Below are positions 35,277-47,107 of a DNA stretch of 64,000 bases, one piece after another. Source of the stretch: Bufo bufo (lineage: Eukaryota > Chordata > Amphibia > Anura > Bufonidae); contig NC_053391.1 in assembly GCF_905171765.1 (NCBI RefSeq), forward strand, positions 658,146,250 to 658,210,249, read 5' to 3'. Position 1 is the first letter of the stretch. Each line of letters opens with the position of its first letter. Position numbers and translations under genes: made by a program. The notes below the pieces were generated by a model. That model saw only the letters and a list, made by a program, of their open reading frames with translations. It did not search any database and was not told where the DNA came from.

Positions 35277-36327
35277 CACTCACCTAAAGAATTATTAGGA
35301 ACACCATACTAATACGGTGTTGGTTCCCCTTTTGCCTTCAGAACTGCCTTAATTCTACGTGGCATTGATTCAACAAGGTGCTGATAGCATTCTTTAGAAA
35401 TGTTGGCTCATATTGATAGGATAGCATCTTGCAGTTGATGGAGATTTGAGGGATGCACATCCAGGGCACGAAGCTCCCGTTCCACCACATCCCAAAGATG
35501 CTCTATTGGGTTGAGATCTGGTGACTGTGGGGGCCATTTTAGTACAGTGAACTCATTGTCATGTTCAAGAAACCAATTTGAAATGATTCGAGCTTTGTGA
35601 CATGGTGCATTATCCTGCTGGAGGTAGCCATCAGAGGATGGATACATGTTCTCATTCTGTTTACGCCAAATTCGGACTCTACCATTTGAATGTTTTCAAC
35701 AGAAATCGTGACTCATCAGACCAGGCAACATTTTTCCAGTCTTCAACAGTCCAATTTTGGTGAGCTCGTGCAAATTGTAGCCTCTTTTTCCTATTTGTAG
35801 TGGAGATGAGTGGTAGCCGGTGGGGTCTTCTGCTGTTGTAGCCCATCCGCCTGAAGGTTGTGCATGTTGTGGCTTCACAAATGCTTTGCTGCATACCTCG
35901 GTTGTAACGAGTGGTTATTACAGTCAACATTGCTCTTCTATCAGCTTGAATCAGTCGGCCCATTCTCCTCTGTCCTCTAGCATCCACAAGGCATTTTTGC
36001 CCACAGGACTGCCGCATACTGTATGTTTTTCCCTTTTCACACCATTCTTTGTAAACCCTAGAAATGGTTGTGCGTGAAAATCCCAGTAACTGAGCAGATT
36101 GTGAAATACTCAGACCAGCCCGTCTGGCACCAACAACTATGCCACACTCAAAATTGCTTAAATCATCTTTCTTTCCCATTCTGACATTCAGTTTGGAGTT
36201 CAGGAGATTGTCTTGACCAGGACCACACCCCTAAATGCATTGAAGCAACTGCCATGTGATTGGTTGACTAGATAATTGCATTAATGAGAAATAGAACAGG
36301 TGTTCCTAATAATTCTTTAGGTGAGTG
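35277..36327 (-). mobile_element. Tc1/mariner element, nearly complete
   Basis: TA dinucleotides flank it (35275-35276 and 36328-36329). The perfect inverted ends begin CACTCACCTAAAGAATTATT. The 1051-bp element carries a transposase on the minus strand. It is better preserved than the Tc1 at 894 and belongs to a different Tc1 family, judged by its ends. The flanking sequence (34990-35275 and 36330 onward) looks like one older repeat into which it jumped. Confidence 0.93.
35311..36179 (-). pseudogene. Tc1 transposase, DDE type, internally deleted
   Basis: The ATG at 36179 opens MGKKDDLSNFECGIVVGARR, a helix-turn-helix (SISQSAQLLGFSRTTISRVY), a second DNA-binding helix and the first catalytic Asp in WSDESRF. 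After ESRFLLKTFKW the frame shifts and stops near 35679. About 60 residues expected between the first two catalytic sites are missing. It resumes in LQQDNAPCH (second Asp) and PPQSPDLNPIEHLW (third acidic residue). A TGA near 35406 replaces a residue that is tryptophan in relatives, and the frame then reads on (KECYQHLVESMPRR) to about 35311. All three catalytic residues survive, but the deletion and frameshift make it inactive. Confidence 0.9.
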
Positions 36328-36329
36328 TA

Positions 36330-37200
36330 TATCTTCAACGGGAAACTGTTCAGTTAGACTCAGAAGCAGAGAGTATCCATCACATGTATTTAATCCTGCT
36401 ATCTATGCCCAAGTTGAGGGAACCTTTGTCTCTGAGACTACGACTGCAAAAGAAGCAGCTTCATTAGCAAGGTACTCCAGAGAGGAGGAGATTGGAAATT
36501 CCAGAACCGTATCTTATAAAAGCTTCAGACAGCAAGGTATTGCTTGTTTATGGCATAATAGACTTTGCTGTTGTGGAAAGGATTATTGCTTTGGCATCTA
36601 CCACACTTTTAGATAACCTTGCCATCTGTATCTAAGTATCTCAGCCTGGGAATTACAGAAGGAGTTAATAAGGTCCTTACTGCATCAATGTGGTTCTGTT
36701 GAGAGACTGCAAGATGTCCTTAGAGAGAGAAAGAGAGAGACAGGGAGTACTACAACTATACCATCATTGTTGTGGCCTCTATGCTGCTATTGAGAGAAAA
36801 TTACACTGTAATATCTACTTTGGAACTGTGTCTTTTACTGCCATATGTACTACTACTCCAATTTTTTAGTCAGTAAAGAAAGACTTTTTTTTATTGCAAC
36901 CTGCTGCCCGGTTATTGACTGCATCATACATCTGCTGGCCCTCTACATCCACACTCCTGCCTTGCACCCAGCCAAACATCCTCCTTTAGGAGCATCCAAC
37001 TACTGCCAGGAAGGAGTCCCATTACCAGGGTGTTTACTGATGGAAGAAAAGGTGCTCCTATCACTGCACTGCCCTAGGGATGGCCATGACCCGACTGTGA
37101 GTATAACGACACCCATCATCTCCACTACCACCCCCCAGCCCCTTCCTTTTCGGGGACACCTCAGAGAACCTCACCTAACAGGACAGCGTTCCTAATAACA
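36330..37200. other. Degraded repeat flanking the Tc1 insertion
   Basis: Text such as 'tcagtaaagaaagac' followed by 'cctgctgcccggttattgac' has the feel of an LTR R-U5 region, but no partner repeat or terminus was found. I do not name it. Confidence 0.3.
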
Positions 37201-40127
37201 ATTAAACAGGGAAGGCTGTTGCACTGAGCTGGCCATGCATGTGTGTGGCACAGTCCATACCAGTCTATGGGAGCTGAGCACAGACTTTAATGAAGAGAGT
37301 GGTTCATGAGACACATAGAATTGTGAGGTAGAGGGACATGTGGATCTCTTTAATGTTTTTTAGACTTCAAGACTGCCTTGCCCTTTCATTAACTTCCATA
37401 AGCATCTGCCACCACCTGTAATAAACCTGCAGCTGTATATGGAGCCTAGAGGTTGGATTTCCACCTATAAGACAATCATGGAACCTCTTGTGGATACCAA
37501 GAAAATGCATGCAAGTAATCATGTACAGCGTCCAACTACCTTCTACAAACTGTATCACTCTGAGGGGTCAACCTTCAGCCAGATGGAAACATATCCAAGG
37601 AGAAGCTGCAATGTTGCCTGGTGAACATGGCTAAATAAATTAAGAATTGTGCTTATTAGCAAAAGGGATAGATTGCAGGTTTAGGAGTCTCACCTTTGGA
37701 GGTGTTTCCCATTAGTTGTGAAAGTGTCGGCTATTGTGCAGCTCCACACATTTGTTAACTACGGTATAATGAGAAGTGCCTATGCATGTTTAGTTGCATT
37801 GTAAATTAATTCATTCATGTCACTATAAATGACAATTAACTCTTGAAAAATGTTAAGTTCCAGCAGCATATGAGCCACAAGTTGGGTTGTCCTCCACTGA
37901 ACCTGATAAGACCTGTTATGGCCTTTCTATAGTGTCAGCATCTAAGCCTACTGAAGCATGCTCTAATACAGCAGTCTGAACTATGGGTATACAGATACCA
38001 TTTAACAATCCTCTCTTGCCATGTAGACTGAAAACTTGATCCCTGCCTGAGGTAACATATGTTTTGGCAATTAAACCCTTCCTGAGCCATAACGTTTTTA
38101 TTTTTCCGTTCATATAGCCAATTGTTTTTTGTGGGAAAAGTTGTCCTTTCTAATGGCACCATTTAATATTGCATATGATGTAGTGGGAAGCTGGAAAAAA
38201 AAACAAATGGTGTTGAATTTGGAAAAAAAATGCAATTCCGCCACAGTCACATGATGTGGTCACTGATTATTTTCTTACCAGGGCTATCACAAACTCTACA
38301 AGGTCATTGATTAAAACCAGTGACTACCAGCTTGACATTCTGAGGATCCTCTTAGCTACCTGAACCTCTGGCATCATGACCTGGGAGATACCAGTATAAT
38401 CTTTCGATACACATAAAATATGAGATTGTGAGTGATTACAGATCTTAAAATCAGTTTGGATAACTAGATCTGGATGTACATTAAGCCTAAGGAAGGGTGG
38501 AGTAAGGGTGGGAGTAGGACAATTTGACAGATGTTCTCCAGACAAGATAAGAAATTATCCCCCTAGATAGCAGCACAGTGGAGTTCTTGTTCTTGTTCTT
38601 AATAAACAGGTGCTATCTGATGCAGCAAATAATTCAAACACATCTCTATATGAAAGCCAGATTTGTTGGCTGTTATTGGCATTTCCCTTAGAGGTTTTAA
38701 TAAAAGCAGAATGTGACTCCTCAAAAAAAATGTAGAGAACATTTCCAGCTTATAAATTAAGACCCATTAATGCTCTCATACTTGGCAGATGTGGTATGTT
38801 GTGCAAACATTTCATCTGTACGTGTTGACAATTTGCATAAATATAGCTGAATTAACTCCATAAATAAAATAAAATATGAGTCTACACTACACGGCAAAAA
38901 GCATGCGGATGCCTAAACATGATGCTTTTCATATATTTTGTTCTGGCTCTTATTGAAGAGACCTAGCTGGTGTACAGAGACTTAATTACACGTAATGGTC
39001 TTTGGGAAAAAGTATGAAAAATTAGCTCCTCTCCAGAAGGAAGAACATTATTAGATATCAGCCAAACTAGAGGCTTTGCAGTGATCTCTGGTTTGGCTTA
39101 GAGAAGATAGTTTTTTTTTTCCTTTCGGAGGAGAGCTGATTTACATACTTTTTCCCACAAACCATTGCTTGGATGTAAGTCATCAGCTTTATCTCTTAAT
39201 TGAGGATCACTGAAAGTTATGGGCTTTATTATGTGTTATGGAAGCAGATGTACGGTATATGAACAGATTTGACTTGAGGAATACTCCTATGGGCGTTTGC
39301 TAAGTGGCCCCATCTGATCTTCACCCTTAAACCCCTATACAGGATCTGGATTTCAATGCGGGAAAACTGAGGGATGAAGCAAAACCATAGTTAGGGACAA
39401 GCCGAATTCGGGGCAGGCAGAGTTTGTACATTCCAATAATCAGTCCAAAGGTCAGGGCAAGCAGCTCAGGTCAATATGAAGAGTCAACAGAAGTCAGGTC
39501 AGGCAGCAAAGGGTGAAATTCTGAAACAGGCAGAGGTTGGTACATGGGTAGGCAAACAAACTGACGGACACTGCAAAACTACAACCTATGGTTCAGGAAT
39601 CCTCCCTGATAAGTGGCTTAAATATCCTAAGTTGGCCTGCCAGTGACTGGGGAAGACTAAGGTGTGTGTGTTGGCACTTTAAGAACCAGAGGAACAAGAA
39701 GAAACCGGACAATTCAAGGGATCGCCCTGTAATAAAGAATAGATGCTTACTTGCCTGACAGATCCTTGCTCCAGAAATTTTGATTTGGCTGTTTTTCCGA
39801 CTGCAGTGGTGAAGTCATGTTGACAACACGTAACTGCTGCAGCCAATCATTGCCTTCTTCAGGGCCTGAAGGTAAGTAAAATCTATTCTCTTGAAACTGG
39901 AAAACCATTTTAAGAGCTATCAATACCATAAGAGGTAATAAGAGAGCTCATGTTTATTGTCCAGCCTTTGTTGATACTGAGATGATTCTGGTGACCCTGT
40001 CCCAGTCTGTACAGTAAAGCTGACAAGAGAGCTGTAGGAGACAGGAAATGCCAGCCTATTGTGTGCTCTTGGGGGCAGTGTAAAAACTGCAACATTGCTA
40101 TCAGATTTTTTTTTAATGGATAGTTAC
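37201..40127. other. intronic sequence, nothing firm
   Basis: A short AT-rich repeat fragment lies at 38080-38240 and a repeat-like block at 39350-39640 ('gtcaggtcaggcagcaaag'). No gene, tandem array or complete element was recognised. Confidence 0.4.
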
Positions 40128-40130
40128 TAA

Positions 40131-40351
40131 GGGGGTCATTTATTAAGACCGTTTTAGCCCTAAAGTGGCGCCGGCCTCTCTATAACTTCTGCGCATCCAG
40201 TGCCAGTTCTAAATGTAAGACCACTTCTGACCTTCCCCAATCACACCATGCCCACAATTTTAGACCTGGCGTCAGCGAGGTGAAGTCATAGATAGCGGCA
40301 CAACTAACTGTTGCCTAATTTAGGCATATTTCAGCATAGTAAATGACCCCC
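40131..40351. mobile_element. Harbinger-like MITE
   Basis: TAA is present at 40128-40130 and 40352-40354. The ends read GGGGGTCATTTATTAAGACC and 'tagtaaatgaccccc'. It is 221 bp long and non-coding. The 3-bp TWA duplication places it with PIF/Harbinger-type MITEs. Confidence 0.65.
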
Positions 40352-40354
40352 TAA

Positions 40355-41173
40355 ATGTTTACAATGAAGCCAGAGTCCTCTAATAATTTTCAGGTGATTT
40401 TTTCGCCTTAATTCTCTTGCTTCCATTAATGTCTAGGTCGTCAGGCTCTGTGTCTGGTATGCTATTGTAGTCACCATCTGCAGATCTGCATCCAAACGAC
40501 ACAAATCTTTTACACGCCAGTCATTCTTATCACCGCAATTTATTTATAATCTTCCAGCATATTTTCCAGTCCAGGTACAGTTGGGGAGCCATCATAACCC
40601 AGGCGGTGAAGATAAAGAGCTGTTCTAGTTGCATATGGATCTGTCATGAATGGATCGGGCTCCTTTGCTGAAGACTGCAAACAGAGACTTGTAAAATGAA
40701 ATATATGCAGACTGGTAACACTTATTTTTTATCACCAACACCACATGGAGCTCGATGAATATTCATGAATATGACCATCTTCGTTATTTGCATCTGTCTA
40801 AATATGTATGCTTGATTTGCATATTTATAGCACCCCAACTGTTGATGGCTTATATAAATGATTAATAGTAATGATACAAGGAGTAATTTGGGTATGACCT
40901 TAGTCATAAAGGCACAAAGCTGTGTGTTTTCTCTATGCATAGGGAGAGAGGGACTTTCCTCGGTGCTTTATGTACATTATATATAGTAATGTATGTCTAA
41001 GGTATTTGTGGTCAAGCTGTAATTTACATTTTCCGTTATTTTCTATGGCATCGGAGGGCATATCGGAGGGCATATCGGTTGACAGAGAAGACTTTCTCTG
41101 GCATACACACCATAGAAGCAGACCATACGGCCGCGGGGAGAAGGAGTGTAGACCTAGTTGGTAAAGGGCAAAC
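40355..41173. other. intronic sequence, nothing recognised
   Basis: It contains a 13-bp tandem duplication ('ggagggcatatcg') near 41050. The right edge meets the 3' truncation of the hAT gene. Confidence 0.45.
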
Positions 41174-42546
41174 TCAGGCTATGGAGACCCAGAAGCTGAA
41201 TGGGGCAGACCCATCCGTCAGTACGTGTAGGCATGTGCACACGTACTGTTCCACCATGTTGCAGAAATGCTGCCTCCTGCTAAGGCGTTTCTTATCAGCT
41301 GGTGGTGCTGGTTGTTGTGGTGTGCTGACAAAGCTTTTCCACATTTCGGCCATGCTAACCCTGCCTTCTGAGGTGCTGCCGGTGCCCCAGCTGCATTGGC
41401 GACCTCTTCCTCCTCCTCTGCCTTCGCCTTGTGCTTCCACTGAGCCCCCGCTGTCAGGTGGCAATGCCATCAGCAGCGCGTCTACCAACGTGCGCTTGTA
41501 CTCGCACATATTTGTATCATGCTCCAGTGACAGGATTAAGGATTGCACGTTGTCCTTGTAGCATGGATCCAGCAGGGTGGCCACCTAGTAATCAGCACAA
41601 GTTAGAATGTGGGCAACTCAGCAGTCATTGCGCAGGCACTGCAGCATGTAGTCGCTCATGTGTGCCAGGCTGCCAAGAGGAAACAACAAGCTGTCCTCTG
41701 TGGGAGGTGTATCGTCTGTGTCCTCTGTATACCTCCAGCCATGCACCAGTGATGCCCATGAGCTGCTTTGGGTGCCACCCTGCTGTGAACATGGTTCCTC
41801 CTCCTCCTCATCCTCCTCCTCCACATCCTCCAGAACTGTGTCCTGGCTCGACAGTTGTGTACCTGGCCTCTGTTGGTGCAGGAACCCACCCTCCGAACCA
41901 CATGTGAATGACTGGCCTGATAACCGTGGAAATGATCCCTCTTCCTCCTCCTCTTCCTCCTGTGCCACATCCTCTTCCATCATCGCCAAAAGTGTTTTTT
42001 CAAGAAGACATAGAAGTGGCATAGTAACGCTCAGGACGGCGTCATCGGCACTGGCCATGTTGGTGCAGTACTCGAAACAGCGCAACACGGCACACATGTC
42101 CCGCATGGAGGCCCACTCATTGGTGGTGAAGTGGTGCGGTTCCGCCGAGCGACTCACCCGTGTGTGCTGCAGCTGAAACTCCACTATAGCCTGCTGCTGC
42201 TCGCACAGTCTCTCCAGCATGTGTGGGTACATCGCATATGAGGCGGTGAGTTGGAACGCCGAAGTTACGCTGCAGCACTGACAGGCGAGCAGCAGCAGGG
42301 TGAGAACTCCGAAAGCGTGCAGAGACGGCCCACACTTTCGCAGCAGCTCTGACATATCGGGGTAATTTTTAAAGAACCTCTGCACCACCAAATTCAGCAC
42401 ATGTGCCACGCAAGGGATGTGCGTCAAACCGGCTAGGCCTGGAGCTGCTACGAGATTTAGCCCATTATCGCACACTACCAGGCCGGGCTTGAGGCTCAGT
42501 GGCACCAACCACTCATCGGTCTGTTGTTCCATGCCAGTCCACAGCT
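41174..42546 (-). pseudogene. hAT transposase, catalytic and C-terminal part
   Basis: The minus strand reads ELWTGMEQQTDEWLVPLSLK, VVCDNGLNLVAA (the second catalytic Asp region of hAT), HIPCVAHVLNLVVQRFFKNY (the conserved CxxH-type block), NEWASMRDMCAVLRCFE, acidic runs (EEEEEEEEG and VEEEDEEEEE), then in a shifted frame ATLLDPCYKD. ATLLDPRYK is a hallmark of hAT transposases. Between LRNDC (about 41620) and MATLLDP (41584) the frame shifts. The usual C-terminal dimerisation block is missing. The sequence joins the 42555 end of the inserted element. Confidence 0.85.
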
Positions 42547-42554
42547 CCTGCGCG

Positions 42555-44503
42555 CAGGGCCGTCTTTAATATTGATTGGACCCTGGGCAAAAATTTACTT
42601 GGGCCCTCTGGATCCCGCCTTCCCACACCTTAGCAGGCAATCACGCCCTCCACCACAACACACACACAAAAAATCCACACATCTGGTAGAGTACAGTGAA
42701 TGACTGTAAATACTTCCAGTTCTGAAGACTCCAGCGGCTCAGGATCAGTGCTCTGGGCAGCTGGGCTCAGGCTGGAAGTGGGCACCGCTCTGCAGAAAGG
42801 AGACCAGGGCTCGGCTCACACTAGTGTTACAGTGCACCCCAGCACCCCACAGTATGCAGTATAGCACCCTATAGTATACAGCAACCCACAGTATGCAGTA
42901 TAGCACCCTATAGTATACAGCACCACACAGTATGCAGTATAGCACCCCACACTATACAGTACCCCACAGTATATAGTAGAGCAGTATAGCAGCCCACAGT
43001 ATACAGCACCCCACATTATACAACACCTCACAATATACAGTATAGCAGTATAGCACCTCACCGTATACAGCACCCCAAACTATACACGATACAGCACCCC
43101 ACACTATACAGCCCCCCACACTATACAGTACAGCAGTATAGCACTCCACAATATACAGCACCCACAGTATACAGCCCCCCACAGTATACAGCCCCCCACA
43201 GTATACAGTACAGCAGTATAGCACTCCACAATATACAGCACCCACAGTATACAGTATACAGCCCCCCACAGTATACAGCCCCCACAGTATACAGTACAGC
43301 AGTATAGCACTCCACAATATACAGCACCCACAGTATACAGTATACAGCCCCCCACACTATACAGTACAGCAGTATAGAACTCTACAATATACAGCACCCA
43401 CAGTATACAGTATACAGCCCCCCACACTATACAGCCCCCCACAGTATACAGCCCCCCACAGTATACAGCCCCCCACACTATACAGCACCCTACAGTAAAC
43501 AGTATACAGCCCCCACACTATACAGTACAGCAGTATAGCACTCCACAATATACAGCACCCCACAGTATACAGCCCCCCACAGTATACAGCCCCCCACAGT
43601 ATACAGGCCCCCACAGTATACAGCCCCCCACAGTATACAGGCCCCCACACTATACAGCACCCCACTATACAGTAGTTTACAGTATATTAGCATAACAGCC
43701 CCTGTCACCTTTTTCTGATGTAATCTTCACAAAAAAAGCTCCACAGTTAAGGCAAACTTCTACAGCAACACTACTGGTAGAAAGGACCTTGATGACCTCA
43801 TAGCCATGTGACCAGTAATATTGCTAGGTTACTGGTCACATGGTGATGACGTCATCTAAGGTCCTAGAGAATCACAGCTCTCACAGTATGCTGCCTGGAG
43901 TTCCGGTGTTCTGCCACTTTTCTATACCCGGACAAAAGTATATACCCGGAAGTGATGTAGCTGCACCGGAAGTCACGTGGACGAGTTGGAATCAGCTGGA
44001 GGAGGGGGTGTGCACGCTGCGCAAGAGCATTCGGCTAAAGTATAGTAATCTGGCAGAACTACATTAATTTGTACCCTCGCCACGCATCGGGCTCGGCATT
44101 TGCGACGTCGAACTCTATGCCGCCATTGATAGTAAAGAAAGAAATGGATGGCAAAGAAAGAGATGGATAGTAAAGAAATAAAGGGCTGGGAAAATGCAGG
44201 GGCGTTCTGCCAGATTAACATACTTTAGCCAAATGCGCTTGCGCAGCGCGCACACCCCCTCCTCCAGCTGATTCCAACGGGTCCACGTGACTTCCGGTGC
44301 AGCTACAACTATTCCGGGTATAGACTTTTGTCCGGGTATAGAAAAGTGGCAGAACACCGGCAGGCACGGCATGGCAGCACCCCCTGTGTAGCTGACAGCC
44401 TGACACCCGGGGCAGTGGCTAGCAGGGCTCAAGAGGCAGCTGCCTTGGGCCCCCCAGGAGCAACTGGGCCCGGGGCAGCTGCCCCTTGTTAAAGTCGGCC
44501 CTG
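42555..44503. mobile_element. Non-autonomous hAT-type element, copy A
   Basis: The ends are CAGGGCCGTCTTTAA at 42555 and TTAAAGTCGGCCCTG at 44503, the CAGGG-type hAT terminus. The 1949-bp copy contains a long 'gtatacag' array (42836-43690) and a hairpin of 43890-44062 against 44207-44380 ('cctcctccagctgattccaa'). The right flank is tttgcacg (44504-44511). The left flank is cctgcgcg, so its two flanks do not match. No coding sequence. Confidence 0.8.
42836..43690. repeat. 'gtatacagcaccccaca' tandem array, copy A
   Basis: A variable unit of about 18 to 20 bp ('cacagtatacagccccc') mixes with a longer variant ('cagtacagcagtatagcact'). The translated tyrosine, cysteine and glycine-rich frames on the minus strand are periodicity artefacts. 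Confidence 0.85.
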
Positions 44504-45005
44504 TTTGCACGCTGTGCAATCAGAGCCTGAAGCGAGGCATAAATGTTCTAAACCTGAGCACAACCTGCATGACCAGGCATCTAAGTGCAACGCACGAGCT
44601 GCAGTGGAGTAGACACCTCAAAAACCACAAAAGATCTCAGGCTCTTCCTGCTTCCTCTTCTGCTGCAGTCTCGGCCTCTTCCTCCCCCTCTGGAGTGAGA
44701 GTGGCAACCAGCAAACAGAGGATGTGGCAGCAACGCCACCACCTTCGTCACCATCACCAAGCATCTCCACACATTGTCCCATGGAAGCGTTCAGCTGTCC
44801 ATCTCCCAAACACTGGAGAGAAAGAGGAAGTACCCCCTACCCACCCGCGATCCCTGGCCCTGAATGCCAGCATTTCAAAATTCCTGGCCTTTGAAATGCT
44901 GTCATTCTGTCTGGTGGAGACAGAGACTTTTAAAAATCTTATGGCAGTGGCTGTCCCACAGTACATGGTTTCCAGCCGCCACTACTTTTCCAGGCAAGCC
45001 ATCCC
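44504..45005 (+). pseudogene. hAT transposase, BED finger piece (inverted relative to the rest)
   Basis: The plus strand reads FACTLCNQSLKRG-like sequence, then NLSTTCMTRHLSATHELQWS. The CxxC pair and HxxxxH pair form a BED-type zinc finger. It is followed by SKFLAFEMLSFCLVETETFK and VAVPQYMVSSRHYFSRQAIP, the block that follows the finger in hAT transposases. Its neighbours in the protein lie on the minus strand at both sides. It starts with tttgcacg at 44504 and ends at a 'ctgcc' microhomology with copy B at about 45005. Roughly 80 to 90 residues expected between RQAIPA and the catalytic part are absent. Confidence 0.85.
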
Positions 45006-46386
45006 TGCCAGATTACTATACTTTAGCCGAATGCTCTTGCGCAGAGCGCACACCCCCTCCTCCAGCTGATTCCAACTCGTCCACGTGACTTCCGGTGCAG
45101 CTACATCACTTCCGGGTATAGACTTTTGTCCGGGTATAGAAAAGTGGCAGAACACCGGAACTCCAGGCAGCATACTGTGAGAGCTGTGATTCTCTAGGAC
45201 CTTAGATGACATCATCACCATGTGACCAGTAACCTAGCAATATTACTGGTCACATGGCTATGAGGTCATCAAGGTCCTTTCTACCAGTAGTGTTGCTGTA
45301 GAAGTTTGCCTTAACTGTGGAGCTTTTTTTTGTGAAGATTACATCAGAAAAAGGTGACAGGGGCTGTTATGCTAATATACTGTAAACTACTGTATAGTGG
45401 GGTGCTGTATAGTGTGAGGGCCTGTATACTGTGGGGGCCTGTATACTGTGGGGGCCTGTATACTGTGGGGTGCTGTATATTGTGGAGTGCTATACTGCTG
45501 TACTGTATAGTGTGGGGGCCTGTATACTGTATACTGTAGGGTGCTGTATACTGTGGGGGCCTGTATACTGTGGGGGGCTGTATAGTGTGGGGGGCTGTAT
45601 AGTGTGGGGGGCTGTATAGTGTGGGGGGCTGTATACTGTATACTGTGGGTGCTCTATATTGTGGAGTTCTATACTGCTGTACTGTATAGTGTGGGGGGCT
45701 GTATACTGTGGGTGCTGTATATTGTGGAGTGATATACTGATGTACTGTATAGTGTGGGGGGCTGTATACTGTATACTGTGGGTGCTGTTTATTGTGGAGT
45801 GCTATACTGCTGTACTGTATAGTGTGGGGGGCTGTATAGTGTGGGGTGCTGTATCGTGTAACGTTTGGGGTGCTGTATACGGTGAGGTGCTATACTGCTA
45901 TACTGTATATTGTGAGGTGTTGTATAATGTGGGGTGCTGTATACTGTGGGCTGCTATACTGCTCTACTATATACTGTGGGGCACTGTATAGTGTGGGGTG
46001 CTATACTGCATACTGTGTGGTGCTGTATACTATAGGGTGCTATACTGCATACTGTGGGTTGCTGTATACTATAGGGTGCTATACTGCATACTGTGGGGTG
46101 CTGGGGTGCACTGTAACACTAGGGTGAGCCGAGCCCTGGTCTCCTTCCTGCAGAGCGGTGCCCACTTCCAGCCTGAGCCCAGCTGCCCAGAGCATTGATC
46201 CTGAGCCGCTGGAGTCTTCAGAAGTGGAAGTATTGACAGTCATTCACTGTACTCTACCAGATGTGTGGATTTTTTGTGTGTGTTGTGGTGGAGGGCGTGA
46301 TTGCCTGCTAAGGTGTGGGAAGGCGGGATCCAGGGGGCCCAAGTAAATTTTTGCCCAGGGTCCAATCAATATTAAAGACGGCCCTG
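45005..46386. mobile_element. Non-autonomous hAT-type element, copy B, truncated
   Basis: This is the inverted counterpart of 42555-44062, ending in 'attaaagacggccctg' at 46386. It lacks the 44062-44503 part of copy A. The flank after the intact end is catgcaaa (46387-46394), whose complement tttgcatg matches copy A's right flank tttgcacg at seven of eight bases. Arms A and B are highly similar apart from array length. Confidence 0.8.
45361..46110. repeat. 'tgtatactgtggggtgc' tandem array, copy B
   Basis: Inverted counterpart of the array at 42836-43690, somewhat shorter, with a different order of the long and short unit variants. Confidence 0.85.
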
Positions 46387-46394
46387 CATGCAAA

Positions 46395-47107
46395 CCACTC
46401 GCGTCTTGTCATCAGCACATTGACTGAAGAACTGCCATGCCAGTTCGGCTTTTGCACCCTGCTCCCTCTTTTGCTGTGCGGCTGGCGCTGTGTGACCACC
46501 GCCTCTTCCTCCAAACTGCACACGTTACTCGCATGACCTTGATTCCCTGTAGGGTGTAGGACCTCATCATCCTCCACATCATCTTCCACCCACTCTTCAC
46601 CCCTGCCCTCCTTGCCGGTCTGCACACTGCAGAAAGCCGCAGCAGTTGGCACCTGTGTTTCGTCATCATCAGAAACGTGCTGCGGTGGTCCTCCCATGTC
46701 CACATCCTGAAACATAAGTGGTGGGTATCGGTGCACTCAATCTCTTCCACTTCTGGGGCAGGGCTAGGTGGACGGCCCACAGAAACCCCGCCAGCAGAGT
46801 AATCAAAAAGCATAAGAGACTGCTGCATGACTTGGGGCTCAGACTGCTTGGCTGATTTGCAAGGGGGTGAGGTAAAAGAGAGATGCCCATGGGCTGCAGG
46901 TGCCCACTCTGCGCTTTCAGCAGGGGACCAGGTGGGAGACAATGTGAAGGAACTGGAGGCACTGTGAGCCATCCAATCTACTATTGCCTCTACTTGTTCT
47001 GGCCTCACCATTCGTACACCGGTATTTGGGCCTACAAAATAACGCTGACGTTTTTGTCGTCTACGTGCACCTGAGGAAGGTGTATCATTTGGGCTTGTAG
47101 CTGGCAC
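46395..47107 (-). pseudogene. hAT transposase N-terminal region
   Basis: The minus strand opens with MPATSPNDTPSSGARRRQKR then VRMVRPEQVEAIVDWMAH, a serine- and proline-rich low-complexity stretch, and ends in a shifted frame with NWHGSSSVNVLMTRREWFAC at about 46395. The last residues overlap, in sequence, the start of the BED finger piece at 44504, as expected for a target-site duplication. At least one frameshift lies near 46700. The true start codon upstream is not clear. Confidence 0.6.

Noticed and set aside
41656..42335. Long plus- and minus-strand frames overlapping the hAT gene, including serine-rich and arginine-rich proteins
   Set aside because: They are other-frame shadows of the acidic and serine-rich hAT coding sequence.
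42745..43708. Tyrosine-, cysteine- and glycine-rich frames of 70 to 124 codons (and mirror set at 45354-46198)
   Set aside because: They translate the 'gtatacag' tandem arrays; the frame is kept open by the repeat unit and no domain is present.
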